From assembly GCA_030524765.1 (NCBI GenBank), contig JAUNGA010000017.1:1-38141 (forward strand): DNA of 38,141 nucleotides. The letters are read 5' to 3'. This document shows, piece by piece, positions 25,151 through 32,788 of this stretch (its first letter is position 1; each line of letters opens with the position of its first letter). The translations under genes and the position numbers were made by a program. This DNA is from Bacteroidales bacterium (GTDB lineage: Bacteria > Bacteroidota > Bacteroidia > Bacteroidales > Muribaculaceae). Below the pieces are notes generated by a model, which was not told where the DNA came from, did not search any database, and saw only the letters and a program-made list of their open reading frames with translations.

Positions 25151-26673
25151 GAGCGGTTAATCTGACATTGCTGGCGGTACTGGCTACATTATGGTGCCCG
25201 GCCATGGCGCAGTCGAGTGTCGACTATGATGCCACGGTCATGGTCAATGCCTCGACAGGCGATTTCGCCCCATACTTTATCAGATCGCTCAACGGTGGCA
25301 AGGTCGTCAGGGCTTCGGGTGCCGCACTCGATCTGAGCGCCGGCATATCGGTCGACCGCAGCCGGCGTTTCAGCTGGGGCGCCGGCGCCGAGGTGATATT
25401 CGACGCATCCACCGCCAACAGATATGACCTCTATGACGGTGCGACCCGGTCGTGGACGACGCAGACCAACCGGCCGTCGGCTGCATGGATCCAGCAGCTT
25501 TACGGCGAAATCAAATATCGCGGTGTGCTGCTCACCGTCGGTCAGAAAAGCCGCGGATCGGCTCTGCTCGACGAGCGTCTCAGCTCGGGCGATCTGACGC
25601 GCAGCTGCAACGCCCGCCCTATACCGGGTGTGTCGTTGGGCTTCATCGACTTTCAGGATATACCTTTTACAGACGGCTGGGTGCAGATTGACGGTACGGT
25701 CGAGTATGGCCGCATGACCGACGACGGTTTCAAACGTCATCAGTACAACCGCTACAACTATCTCACCACTCAGGACATATGGTACACCTACAAGCGATGC
25801 TACTTCCGCACCAAGCCTTCCGAACGGCTGTCGGTGACCATAGGCATGCAGACTGCCGGCCAGTTTGCCGGCTCGAGCTATTTCTACAGCCGTGGCGAGA
25901 TTGTGCGCGAGGATATACGCGGTTTCCGTCTCAAGGACGTGTGGAAGATGTTTCTGCCCACCGAGGGCAACGGCAATAAGTTCTATGAAGGCAACACTCT
26001 CGGCTCGTGGGACGTAAAGGCCCGCTATCGTCTGGATAACGGCGATGAACTGAGTGTGGCCTTCGAGGGACCGTGGGAAGATGGCTCGGGCATCGCACGC
26101 CGTAACGGCACCGACGGGCTGTGGGGTATCTACTATCATTCGCAGCGTCGCGGGCTTGTCACAGGCGCCGGCCTCGAGTATCTTGACTTCCACAATCAGA
26201 GCGGCCCGCTGCACTGGGCGCCATCCGACCGTCCCGGCACAACACTCACCGAGCACCTGTCGGGCGGCGACGATTATTACAACAACGACACTTATGGCGC
26301 CTATGCCAACTATGGCATGGCCATAGCCACCCCGTGGCTGCTCGCGCCGATCTACAATCTCGACGGTTTTCCGGCGTTCGCGCATACACGTGCCCGCGGT
26401 TTTCATGCTGCCGTCAAGGGCTATGTGGCCCCTGACTGGCAATATGCGGTCAAATACAGCTATCAGCATGCCCTGGGACGCGGTCGTGTGCCGTCGGCGC
26501 ATGCCCTGACCGACAATTCGATGATGGTGCGTATGGCATGGGACGCCCGCTCGTGGGCCCCCGGTCTCAAGTTCAACGCCACGGTGGCTTTTGATGCCGG
26601 ATCGTTGCGCGGCGACAACTTCGGAGCGCTTGTTTCGGTCAGCTACAGCGGCGACTTTAACTTCAAGAAATGA
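25147..26673 (+). CDS. Wzi-family capsule assembly outer-membrane protein
   Basis: A 508-residue outer-membrane beta-barrel. A signal peptide (residues 1-21, ending AMAQS) is followed by alternating amphipathic strands rich in Tyr, Trp and Gly, with barrel-type segments such as FSWGAGAEVIF, AVKYSYQHALGRG and ALVSVSYSGDFNFKK, ending in a terminal strand. The LYGEIKYRGVLLTVGQKSRGS region resembles the Wzi capsule-attachment family. It would help anchor or assemble the glycan made by this operon at the cell surface. It is coupled by ATGA to the nucleotidyltransferase upstream and to the lipoprotein downstream. Family assignment rests on overall pattern, without a catalytic signature. Confidence 0.82.
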   Translation: MRAVNLTLLAVLATLWCPAMAQSSVDYDATVMVNASTGDFAPYFIRSLNGGKVVRASGAALDLSAGISVDRSRRFSWGAGAEVIFDASTANRYDLYDGATRSWTTQTNRPSAAWIQQLYGEIKYRGVLLTVGQKSRGSALLDERLSSGDLTRSCNARPIPGVSLGFIDFQDIPFTDGWVQIDGTVEYGRMTDDGFKRHQYNRYNYLTTQDIWYTYKRCYFRTKPSERLSVTIGMQTAGQFAGSSYFYSRGEIVREDIRGFRLKDVWKMFLPTEGNGNKFYEGNTLGSWDVKARYRLDNGDELSVAFEGPWEDGSGIARRNGTDGLWGIYYHSQRRGLVTGAGLEYLDFHNQSGPLHWAPSDRPGTTLTEHLSGGDDYYNNDTYGAYANYGMAIATPWLLAPIYNLDGFPAFAHTRARGFHAAVKGYVAPDWQYAVKYSYQHALGRGRVPSAHALTDNSMMVRMAWDARSWAPGLKFNATVAFDAGSLRGDNFGALVSVSYSGDFNFKK

Positions 26674-27137
26674 TTATGAGACAACATATTCTGAGATATT
26701 TGCTGCCGCTGTTGATTTTAGCGGCGCTTGCCGGCTGCCAGAACGACGGGCAGATAGGTTTTCTCTTCGGCACGTGGCGTGTCGACTCATATGAGTGCGA
26801 CGGCCGGCCGGTCGTGCAGCCTGAGGGGCAGAGCACCTTTTTCAGTTTCCAGGGTGCGGTCGTATGCGCCACCGTCGTCAGCGACAGCCATGGCAGTCAC
26901 ACCCGCGAATATGGCACATGGACCGACGACGGCAATCGCCTCACTCTCAACTTCACACACAGCGACGACTCGACTCCGCAGGGCGGTGCCGGATATGCGC
27001 CGCCGGCGTGGATGGGCATGACGGCGGACTATCCCATGGAAATCGAGATGACCGGCCGCGACACCGACGATATGACCTGGCGGTGGATTAGTGGCGACGG
27101 TCGCACTCATGTTTACAAACTGCACAAAACCTGGTGA
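26670..27137 (+). CDS. Lipocalin-like lipoprotein
   Basis: A 155-residue lipoprotein. The signal peptide ends in lipobox LAGC with Cys23 as the lipidated residue. The mature part starts GFLFGTWRVDSYECDG and continues as short beta strands, the pattern of small lipocalin-like Bacteroidetes proteins. No catalytic motif is visible and the ligand is unknown. The ATG at 26670 overlaps the Wzi-like stop (ATGA) and gives a complete signal peptide. Its position between an outer-membrane barrel and LegB suggests an outer-membrane accessory role in glycan display. Confidence 0.85.
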   Translation: MIMRQHILRYLLPLLILAALAGCQNDGQIGFLFGTWRVDSYECDGRPVVQPEGQSTFFSFQGAVVCATVVSDSHGSHTREYGTWTDDGNRLTLNFTHSDDSTPQGGAGYAPPAWMGMTADYPMEIEMTGRDTDDMTWRWISGDGRTHVYKLHKTW

Positions 27138-27139
27138 CA

Positions 27140-28144
27140 ATGATAGATAAAAACAAGCCCGTGGCGGTGACCGGAGCCGATGGATTTATCGGCTCGCATC
27201 TGACGCAGATGCTGCTCGCGCAGGGCTATAAGGTGCGCGCATTGGCGCAATACAATTCGTTCAACAACTGGGGCTGGCTCGAGGAAGTGCGCCGCATCAC
27301 CGATGCCCCCGATCGGCTCGAGGTGGTCAGCGGCGATGTGCGCGACCCCAATTTCTGCCGCGAACTGGTGCGCGGCTGCGGCACGGTCTTCCATCTGGCC
27401 GCCCTCATCGCCATTCCCTACAGCTATATCGCGCCCGACAGTTATGTCGACACCAATGTCAAGGGCACGCTCAACATGTGTCAGGCCGCCCGCGATGCCG
27501 GTGTTGACCGGCTTATCGTGACATCGACCAGCGAGGTCTACGGCACGGCTCAGTATGTACCCATCCCCGAGACGCATCCGCGCCAGCCGCAGTCGCCGTA
27601 TTCGGCCACCAAAATCGGTGCCGACGCTATTGCGCTGAGTTTTTACAATGCGTTCGAGCTGCCGGTTGTGGTAGCCCGTCCGTTCAACACTTACGGTCCG
27701 CGACAGAGTGCCCGGGCATTCATCCCGACAGTGATCTCGCAGATTGCCGCCGGCATGACACGCATCAAGGTAGGCGACCTTACACCGACGCGCGATTTCA
27801 ACTTTGTCACCGACACGTGTCGCGGATTCATCGCGTTGGCGTCGGCCGACGGCATCGAGGGCCGAGAGATCAACATTGCCACAGGCACCGAGATCTCGAT
27901 GGGCGACACCCTGCGCACAATCGCAAAGGTGATGGGCCGCGACGTCGAATTTGTGGTCGATCCGGCCCGCCTGCGCCCGTCAAAGAGCGAGGTGCGCCGC
28001 CTGTGCGGCGACAACAGCGTCATCACGTCGCTGACCGACTGGCGTCCCGAGGTGTCGCTTGAGGAAGGCCTGCGCCGCACCGTCGAGTGGTTTACATCAG
28101 ACGGCCATAGCGAGGGCTATAAGGCCGATATATATAATGTCTGA
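27140..28144 (+). CDS. legB: NDP-GlcNAc 4,6-dehydratase LegB
   Basis: A 334-residue extended SDR that begins legionaminic acid synthesis by 4,6-dehydration of GDP- or UDP-GlcNAc. The NAD motif is TGADGFIGSH at 11-20. LegB-typical segments are ALAQYNSFNNWGWLEE, ALIAIPYSYIAPDSYVDTNVKGT, STSEVYGTAQYVPI, the catalytic YSATK, and RPFNTYGPRQSARA. These match the LegB subfamily closely from end to end. The ATG at 27140 lies 2 nt after the lipoprotein stop; a GTG at 27134 would add two residues. Its 3' end overlaps the ATP-grasp gene by 8 nt. The expected partners LegC and LegG are not in the window. Confidence 0.92.
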   Translation: MIDKNKPVAVTGADGFIGSHLTQMLLAQGYKVRALAQYNSFNNWGWLEEVRRITDAPDRLEVVSGDVRDPNFCRELVRGCGTVFHLAALIAIPYSYIAPDSYVDTNVKGTLNMCQAARDAGVDRLIVTSTSEVYGTAQYVPIPETHPRQPQSPYSATKIGADAIALSFYNAFELPVVVARPFNTYGPRQSARAFIPTVISQIAAGMTRIKVGDLTPTRDFNFVTDTCRGFIALASADGIEGREINIATGTEISMGDTLRTIAKVMGRDVEFVVDPARLRPSKSEVRRLCGDNSVITSLTDWRPEVSLEEGLRRTVEWFTSDGHSEGYKADIYNV

Positions 28145-29084
28145 GCCAATGCCGACAGTCAATCTGCTTTTTCTCGGCGGTGCCAAGCGCGTGTCTATGG
28201 CGCGGCATTTCAAGGCCGCGGCGGCGGCGCTTGGCTATGAGTGCGGCATTTACAGCTACGAGATGTCGCTGCGCGAGCCTATCGCCTGTGAGGGTACGGT
28301 GATCGAGGGGCTGCGGTGGTCAGACCCCGCGGTGCTCGATGATCTGCGCCGCGTGTGTGACGAGCACGGCATACGTGTCATAGTGCCGTTTGTCGACGGT
28401 GCGGTGCGCGTGGCCGCCATGCTTGCCGACGAGTACTCTGTGCCGGCCTGCTCGCCTGATATGGCCGACACGATGTTCGACAAGGTCGCCGCCGCCCGGC
28501 TCTTCGAGAAACTCGGGCTTGACATTCCGGCCACATGGCACGAAGGTGTCCCTGTCGAATGCCTGATAGCCAAGCCACGCCGTGGATCGGCCTCGAAAGG
28601 TATCGTCGCGATAGACTGTGAGGCCGACCTTTATGCGATTGCCGATCGTGACGCTTACCTGATACAAAGACGCATCGACCGACGCATCGAATACACCTGC
28701 GACTGCTATGTCGATACGTCGACAGGCGAGGTGCTTGTCGTGAGTCCGCGCGTACGGCTCGACGTCGCAGGCGGCGAGGTGACACGCACCCGCACGGTAG
28801 CCGACGGCGATGTCGCCGATCTGGCCGTGCGTACGCTTGTCGCGACAGGCCTGCGCGGCGCGGTGACAGTGCAGATAATGCGCGATCTCGACACCGGCCG
28901 GGTGGTGCTTATGGAGATCAATCCGCGTCTTGGTGGCGGATGCGTGTGCAGTGTGGCCGCCGGAGCCGATATTCCCGGCATGATATTGCGACAGGCTCTC
29001 GGGATGCCCTTGTCGCGCGCCACGGTATCGCCGGGCGTAGAGATTGCCCGATACCCACAGGAAGTTGTTTTTTATGACCGCTGA
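28137..29084 (+). CDS. ATP-grasp ligase in a nonulosonate operon
   Basis: A 315-residue carbamoyl-phosphate-synthase-like ATP-grasp protein. An N-terminal Rossmann-like domain (LLFLGGAKRVSMARHF) is followed by the ATP-grasp fold: IAKPRRGSASKG near 145-155, DCYVDTSTGEVLVVSPR in the middle, and the metal-binding VLMEINPRLGGG near 255-267. Such enzymes join a carboxylate to an amine, or carboxylate/carbamate groups to another nucleophile, through an acyl phosphate. The substrate is unknown. Between LegB and NeuB it may modify the sugar, for example by adding an amino acid, but that is inference. ATG 28137 overlaps legB; ATG 28149 is an alternative start. Its 3' end overlaps neuB by 11 nt. Confidence 0.85.
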   Translation: MSEPMPTVNLLFLGGAKRVSMARHFKAAAAALGYECGIYSYEMSLREPIACEGTVIEGLRWSDPAVLDDLRRVCDEHGIRVIVPFVDGAVRVAAMLADEYSVPACSPDMADTMFDKVAAARLFEKLGLDIPATWHEGVPVECLIAKPRRGSASKGIVAIDCEADLYAIADRDAYLIQRRIDRRIEYTCDCYVDTSTGEVLVVSPRVRLDVAGGEVTRTRTVADGDVADLAVRTLVATGLRGAVTVQIMRDLDTGRVVLMEINPRLGGGCVCSVAAGADIPGMILRQALGMPLSRATVSPGVEIARYPQEVVFYDR

Positions 29085-30087
29085 CAATCATATAATAATT
29101 ATAGCCGAGGCCGGCGTAAACCACAACGGTGACCTCGATATAGCGCGCCGTATGGTGCGGGCCGCCCGCGAGGCGGGTGCCGACTATGTAAAATTTCAGA
29201 CGGCGGTGCCCGAGCTGGTGATATCGGCTTTTGCACCCAAGGCCGAGTATCAGAAAGAGACGACGGGCGCGGCCGAGTCGCAGCTCGACATGTGCCGGGC
29301 CATACATCTGCCGCTTACCGATTATGCCGGTCTGGCCGAGCTGTGCCGCCTTGAGGGCATCGGTTTCATGAGCACGCCGTTTGATCTGGTCTCGATCGAC
29401 TGTCTCGACGCACTCGGGATGGACTGGTGGAAGATACCATCGGGCGAGATAACCAATCTGCCGTATCTGCGCAAAATAGCTTCGAAAGGCGGCCGTGTGA
29501 TACTGTCTACCGGCATGTCGACTCTCGATGAGGTCGAGGAGGCTGTGGCCGTGCTCGAGCGCGGTGGCATACCGCGCCATGATATCATATTGCTGCACTG
29601 CACCACACAGTATCCCACGCCAATGAAAGATGTCAATCTGCGGGCCATGCTCGCCCTCACGGCTGTGGGTTGCGGCGCCGTTGGCTACAGCGACCATACG
29701 CAGGGGATCACAGTGCCCGTTGCCGCGGCGGCGCTTGGCGCACGTGTCATTGAGAAACATTTCACTCTCGACCGCAACATGCCCGGGCCCGACCACAAGG
29801 CATCGCTCGAGCCCGACGAGCTGGCGGCGATGGTGAGGGCCGTGCGTGATGTCGAGCAGGCGCTCGGCAGTGGCGAGAAGGTCGTGGCCGAATCAGAGCG
29901 GCCCAACATCGAGGTCGCCCGCAAGTCGATAGTCGCCGCCCGCGATATCCGTGCCGGAGAGACTCTCACACCCGAGAATATAACCGTAAAGCGCCCGGGC
30001 AACGGCATCTCGCCGATGCTGTGGGATGAGGTAGTGGGCCGCACGGCACCGCGTGATTTCGGTTATGACGAACTAATCGAGCTCTGA
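29074..30087 (+). CDS. N-acetylneuraminate/legionaminate synthase (NeuB/LegI family)
   Basis: Condenses phosphoenolpyruvate with an N-acetylated six-carbon sugar to make a nine-carbon nonulosonic acid. The 337 residues contain the TIM-barrel motifs IIAEAGVNHNGD, YVKFQT, FMSTPFDL, KIPSGEITNLPYL, LSTGMSTLDEVEEAV, LHCTTQYPTP, GYSDHTQG and EKHFTLDRNMPGPDH. A C-terminal SAF (antifreeze-like) domain lies at about 275-337. LegB in the same operon favours legionaminate over sialate or pseudaminate, but the sequence alone does not decide. The ATG at 29074 lies 11 nt inside the ATP-grasp gene; longer readings go deeper into it. Pyruvate kinase follows after 40 nt. Confidence 0.92.
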   Translation: MTADNHIIIIAEAGVNHNGDLDIARRMVRAAREAGADYVKFQTAVPELVISAFAPKAEYQKETTGAAESQLDMCRAIHLPLTDYAGLAELCRLEGIGFMSTPFDLVSIDCLDALGMDWWKIPSGEITNLPYLRKIASKGGRVILSTGMSTLDEVEEAVAVLERGGIPRHDIILLHCTTQYPTPMKDVNLRAMLALTAVGCGAVGYSDHTQGITVPVAAAALGARVIEKHFTLDRNMPGPDHKASLEPDELAAMVRAVRDVEQALGSGEKVVAESERPNIEVARKSIVAARDIRAGETLTPENITVKRPGNGISPMLWDEVVGRTAPRDFGYDELIEL

Positions 30088-30113
30088 TGTGTTATCAAGA
30101 TAGCATCACATCA
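30086..30113 (+). other. Imperfect inverted repeat between NeuB and pyruvate kinase genes
   Basis: TGATGTG and CACATCA form the outer arms, with TATC-AA-GATA nested inside. The left arm begins at the neuB stop codon. No T run follows, so it is a poor intrinsic terminator; it could be an mRNA processing site or an operator for pyk. Confidence 0.4.
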
Positions 30114-30127
30114 ATATCGTCTGTCTT

Positions 30128-31534
30128 ATGAAAAAATTTACAAAAATCGTCGCCACAGTATCAGACAAACGCTGCGACGTGGATTTCTTGCGTGATCTCG
30201 CTGATGCGGGAATGGACGTCGTGCGCATGAATTCGGCGCATCTCGATTTCGACGGATTCAGCAAGATCGTTGCAAATGTGCGTCAGGTATCTGACAGTCT
30301 CGCTATCATAATGGATACGAAAGGACCCGAGATACGCACTACGCCCAATGTCGACGATGCCCCTGTTGCCTTTGAGACCGGCGATGAGGTGACAATCGAG
30401 GGACGGCCCGGCGAACGCACATCGCGCGAGCGCATCTATGTGACTTACCCCGATATCGCTGCCGATGTGCCGGTCGGGGCGCACCTGCTCATCGATGACG
30501 GCGAACTCGACTTTGAGGTTGTGGCCGTAGAGACTGATGTGTTGCTGGCCCGAGCCTGCAATTCGGGGACGCTCGGCTCGCGCAAGAGCGTCAATGTGCC
30601 GGGCGTGTCTATCGCTTTACCTGCCGTGAGCGATCGTGACAGGCGCAACATCGCCTATGCCGAGCGCCTTGATGTAGATTTCATAGCGCATTCGTTTGTG
30701 AGATCGGCGGCCGATGTGGCCGAGGTGCAGTCGGTGCTCGATACTCTGGGCAGCAGCATCAAGATCATATCAAAAATCGAGAATCAGGAAGGTGTCGATA
30801 ATTTCGATGAGATCCTTGAGGCGTCATACGGCATCATGATCGCCCGCGGCGACCTCGGCATCGAGGTGGCTGCCGAGCGTATTCCCGGCATACAGACCAT
30901 GATGATCAAAAAATGTATCGCGGCCCACAAGCCCGTAATTGTGGCCACCCAGATGCTGCATACCATGATCGAGCATCCGAGACCGACACGTGCCGAGGTC
31001 AGCGATGTGGCCAATGCCGTATATCAGCGTGCCGATGCGATGATGCTTAGCGGCGAGACGGCTTATGGCATCTATCCGGTTGAGGCGGTCGGCACCATGG
31101 CCCGTGTGGCCCGTGAGGTCGAGGCATCGCTGCGCCACAATGTCGAGGTGCCACAGATGCAGGACCGGCGCGTCACTTCGTTTCTCTCGCGTCAGGCCGT
31201 GTTGTCAGAACATTCGGTCGGCACAAAAGCCATACTCACCGATTCGTACCGTGGTGTGACGGCTCGCTTTATCGCATCGTTCCGAGGCAATATACCTACG
31301 ATTGCCATATGCTTCAACCGCCACGTCAACCGCTGGCTGTCTCTGAGCTACGGTGTGAGCGCCTACTATTATTCCGATGCCACCCATGCCGGATTCCGTC
31401 ATCCCGTCCAGGCCATAAAACGTCTTGTGGCCGACGGCATGCTTTCGCCTCTCGACCGGGTTGCCTATCTGAGCGGTACCGACAATGGCGCGACCTCGCT
31501 CGAGATTGACAGTCTGTCGAATCTGTGCAACTGA
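30128..31534 (+). CDS. pyk: Pyruvate kinase
   Basis: Transfers phosphate from phosphoenolpyruvate to ADP at the end of glycolysis. The 468 residues show the core motifs KIVATVSDKR, MDTKGPEIRT, the B domain (about 70-165), SKIENQEGVDNFDEI, the catalytic MIARGDLGIEVAAERIP, ATQMLHTMIEHPRPTRAEVSDVAN and MLSGETAYGIYPVEAV. The C-terminal regulatory domain is present but short. It follows neuB by 40 nt without an evident TAnnTTTG promoter, so it may be co-transcribed with the glycan operon. That is unusual, since NeuB also consumes phosphoenolpyruvate. A convergent gene begins 22 nt beyond its stop. Confidence 0.96.
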   Translation: MKKFTKIVATVSDKRCDVDFLRDLADAGMDVVRMNSAHLDFDGFSKIVANVRQVSDSLAIIMDTKGPEIRTTPNVDDAPVAFETGDEVTIEGRPGERTSRERIYVTYPDIAADVPVGAHLLIDDGELDFEVVAVETDVLLARACNSGTLGSRKSVNVPGVSIALPAVSDRDRRNIAYAERLDVDFIAHSFVRSAADVAEVQSVLDTLGSSIKIISKIENQEGVDNFDEILEASYGIMIARGDLGIEVAAERIPGIQTMMIKKCIAAHKPVIVATQMLHTMIEHPRPTRAEVSDVANAVYQRADAMMLSGETAYGIYPVEAVGTMARVAREVEASLRHNVEVPQMQDRRVTSFLSRQAVLSEHSVGTKAILTDSYRGVTARFIASFRGNIPTIAICFNRHVNRWLSLSYGVSAYYYSDATHAGFRHPVQAIKRLVADGMLSPLDRVAYLSGTDNGATSLEIDSLSNLCN

Positions 31535-31556
31535 TCGCGCCATGTGGTCGATATGG

Positions 31557-32717
31557 TCAGCGTATGGCTATGCGGGCTGTTGTGTTGCCGGCGTTGACGA
31601 TGTAGACGCCCGGTGACAATGGCAGCCGTGCGGTGGTGATTGTGCCGTCGGTGAGCAGGCTGTGTGCCTGACGACCGGCGATGGTGTAGATATTGACGGT
31701 CGTGCCGTCGGCAAAACCGAGCAGGCGCAGCTCATGTCCGTCGCAGATGACGGCCTGCGTATTGTCGGCGCTGATGTCGTTGATGCCCGATGCGTCGGGA
31801 TGCAGGTCTACGGCGCCGCAGATTTCGGTAGAGGTCTCGCCTAATGCGCCGCATTGCTGGTTGAGGGCGGTGTAGACACGCACAAAGTCGATGCCGTCGA
31901 GATCGGCCGGTCGGCCGTCGTTGTCGACAGCCCACTCAAGGTTGATGGCGGCGCGGCTGTCATCGTTCGGCATATTGTCGGCATATCCATAGGCAAAGGG
32001 GTATAGAACCCATTCTTTGATGCGTGATCCCTCGAGCACGGCATTGCCCGGCAGACGGGTGCCGCTGAATGTCAGGGTTGTCTCGTCGAGCCATTCGGGA
32101 TAATAGTTGTTGGCGTTGACGACGAGATGGCCGAGATAGCCCGACGCGCCCTGATTGTCGGTCCATGCGATGTATTGCTCGTCATCGTAGGCTCCCTTGG
32201 GATCGGTGACAACAGGCTGATGGCCGTCGGCCGGCCGTGTATATGTGATCGAATAATCCTTTATTGTGGCGACGTCGTGGTGGGCGCTGCCTGCGATCTC
32301 GTACCATGGGTCATCGGGCAGGCCGTTGCCGTTTATGTCGCGGCTTACCAGTATGACGCCCGACTCGCTGCTGCCTCCCTCGGGTTTGAGCGAACGGCCG
32401 CTGAAAAATGAGTTGCCCAGTATCGTGAAGTCGCATTGTCCCTTTACGTTTGCGACAGTGTGGTCAAATCCGAACGTGATGTAGCCGCCGAAGGCTCCGA
32501 GCGAGACCGTGCCGCCGGCGGTGCCGCCGATGGCTTCGAGGGCTTTGCCCCTCATGGCCTCGGCATCATCGCCCTCGGCATACAGCGGGCTGATGTTGAC
32601 AAACTGGCCGGGGGCGGGGCAATAGTCATAGACCTCGGTGATATAGGGCGAGACAGCCGCTGCCTGCAGGGTGCAGAGTGATGCGGCCGCGATAAGAGTC
32701 GAATGGAGATGTTTCAT
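31557..32717 (-). CDS. Secreted surface protein with type IX-like C-terminal domain
   Basis: A 386-residue exported protein of unknown function. A signal peptide (residues 1-21) is followed by a segment beginning SPYITEVYDYCPAPGQFVN that is shared by a group of Bacteroidetes cell-surface proteins. It contains SRDINGNGLPDDPWYEIAGS, which resembles a calcium-binding DxNxNGxxDD loop. The last 75 residues (VNIYTIAGRQAHS ... GVYIVNAGNTTARIAIR) resemble a type A type IX sorting domain. The ATG at 32717 gives the signal peptide; longer readings would run through a terminator. The gene lies just behind the DUF4465 gene and its terminator, so it is probably controlled by read-through of the B12-riboswitch transcript. 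Confidence 0.75.
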   Translation of the reverse strand: MKHLHSTLIAAASLCTLQAAAVSPYITEVYDYCPAPGQFVNISPLYAEGDDAEAMRGKALEAIGGTAGGTVSLGAFGGYITFGFDHTVANVKGQCDFTILGNSFFSGRSLKPEGGSSESGVILVSRDINGNGLPDDPWYEIAGSAHHDVATIKDYSITYTRPADGHQPVVTDPKGAYDDEQYIAWTDNQGASGYLGHLVVNANNYYPEWLDETTLTFSGTRLPGNAVLEGSRIKEWVLYPFAYGYADNMPNDDSRAAINLEWAVDNDGRPADLDGIDFVRVYTALNQQCGALGETSTEICGAVDLHPDASGINDISADNTQAVICDGHELRLLGFADGTTVNIYTIAGRQAHSLLTDGTITTARLPLSPGVYIVNAGNTTARIAIR

Positions 32718-32729
32718 TGTCGGTTTTAT

Positions 32730-32763
32730 AAAAAAGAAGACCCCGTCTCGCGACGGGGTCTTC
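32730..32763 (-). terminator. Intrinsic terminator between the two surface-protein genes
   Basis: GAAGACCCCGTC (32736-32747) and GACGGGGTCTTC (32752-32763) form a perfect 12-bp stem with a 4-nt loop. On the - strand it is followed by six T (32735-32730). It ends the DUF4465 gene transcript and stands only 12 nt before the ATG of the next gene. Confidence 0.9.
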
Positions 32764-32788
32764 GCGATGTTATATGACTGAAAATTGT

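Noticed and set aside
25189-26502. A 437-codon open frame antisense to the Wzi-like gene
   Set aside because: The + strand gene has a signal peptide, barrel pattern and ATGA coupling on both sides; the antisense product shows no family features.
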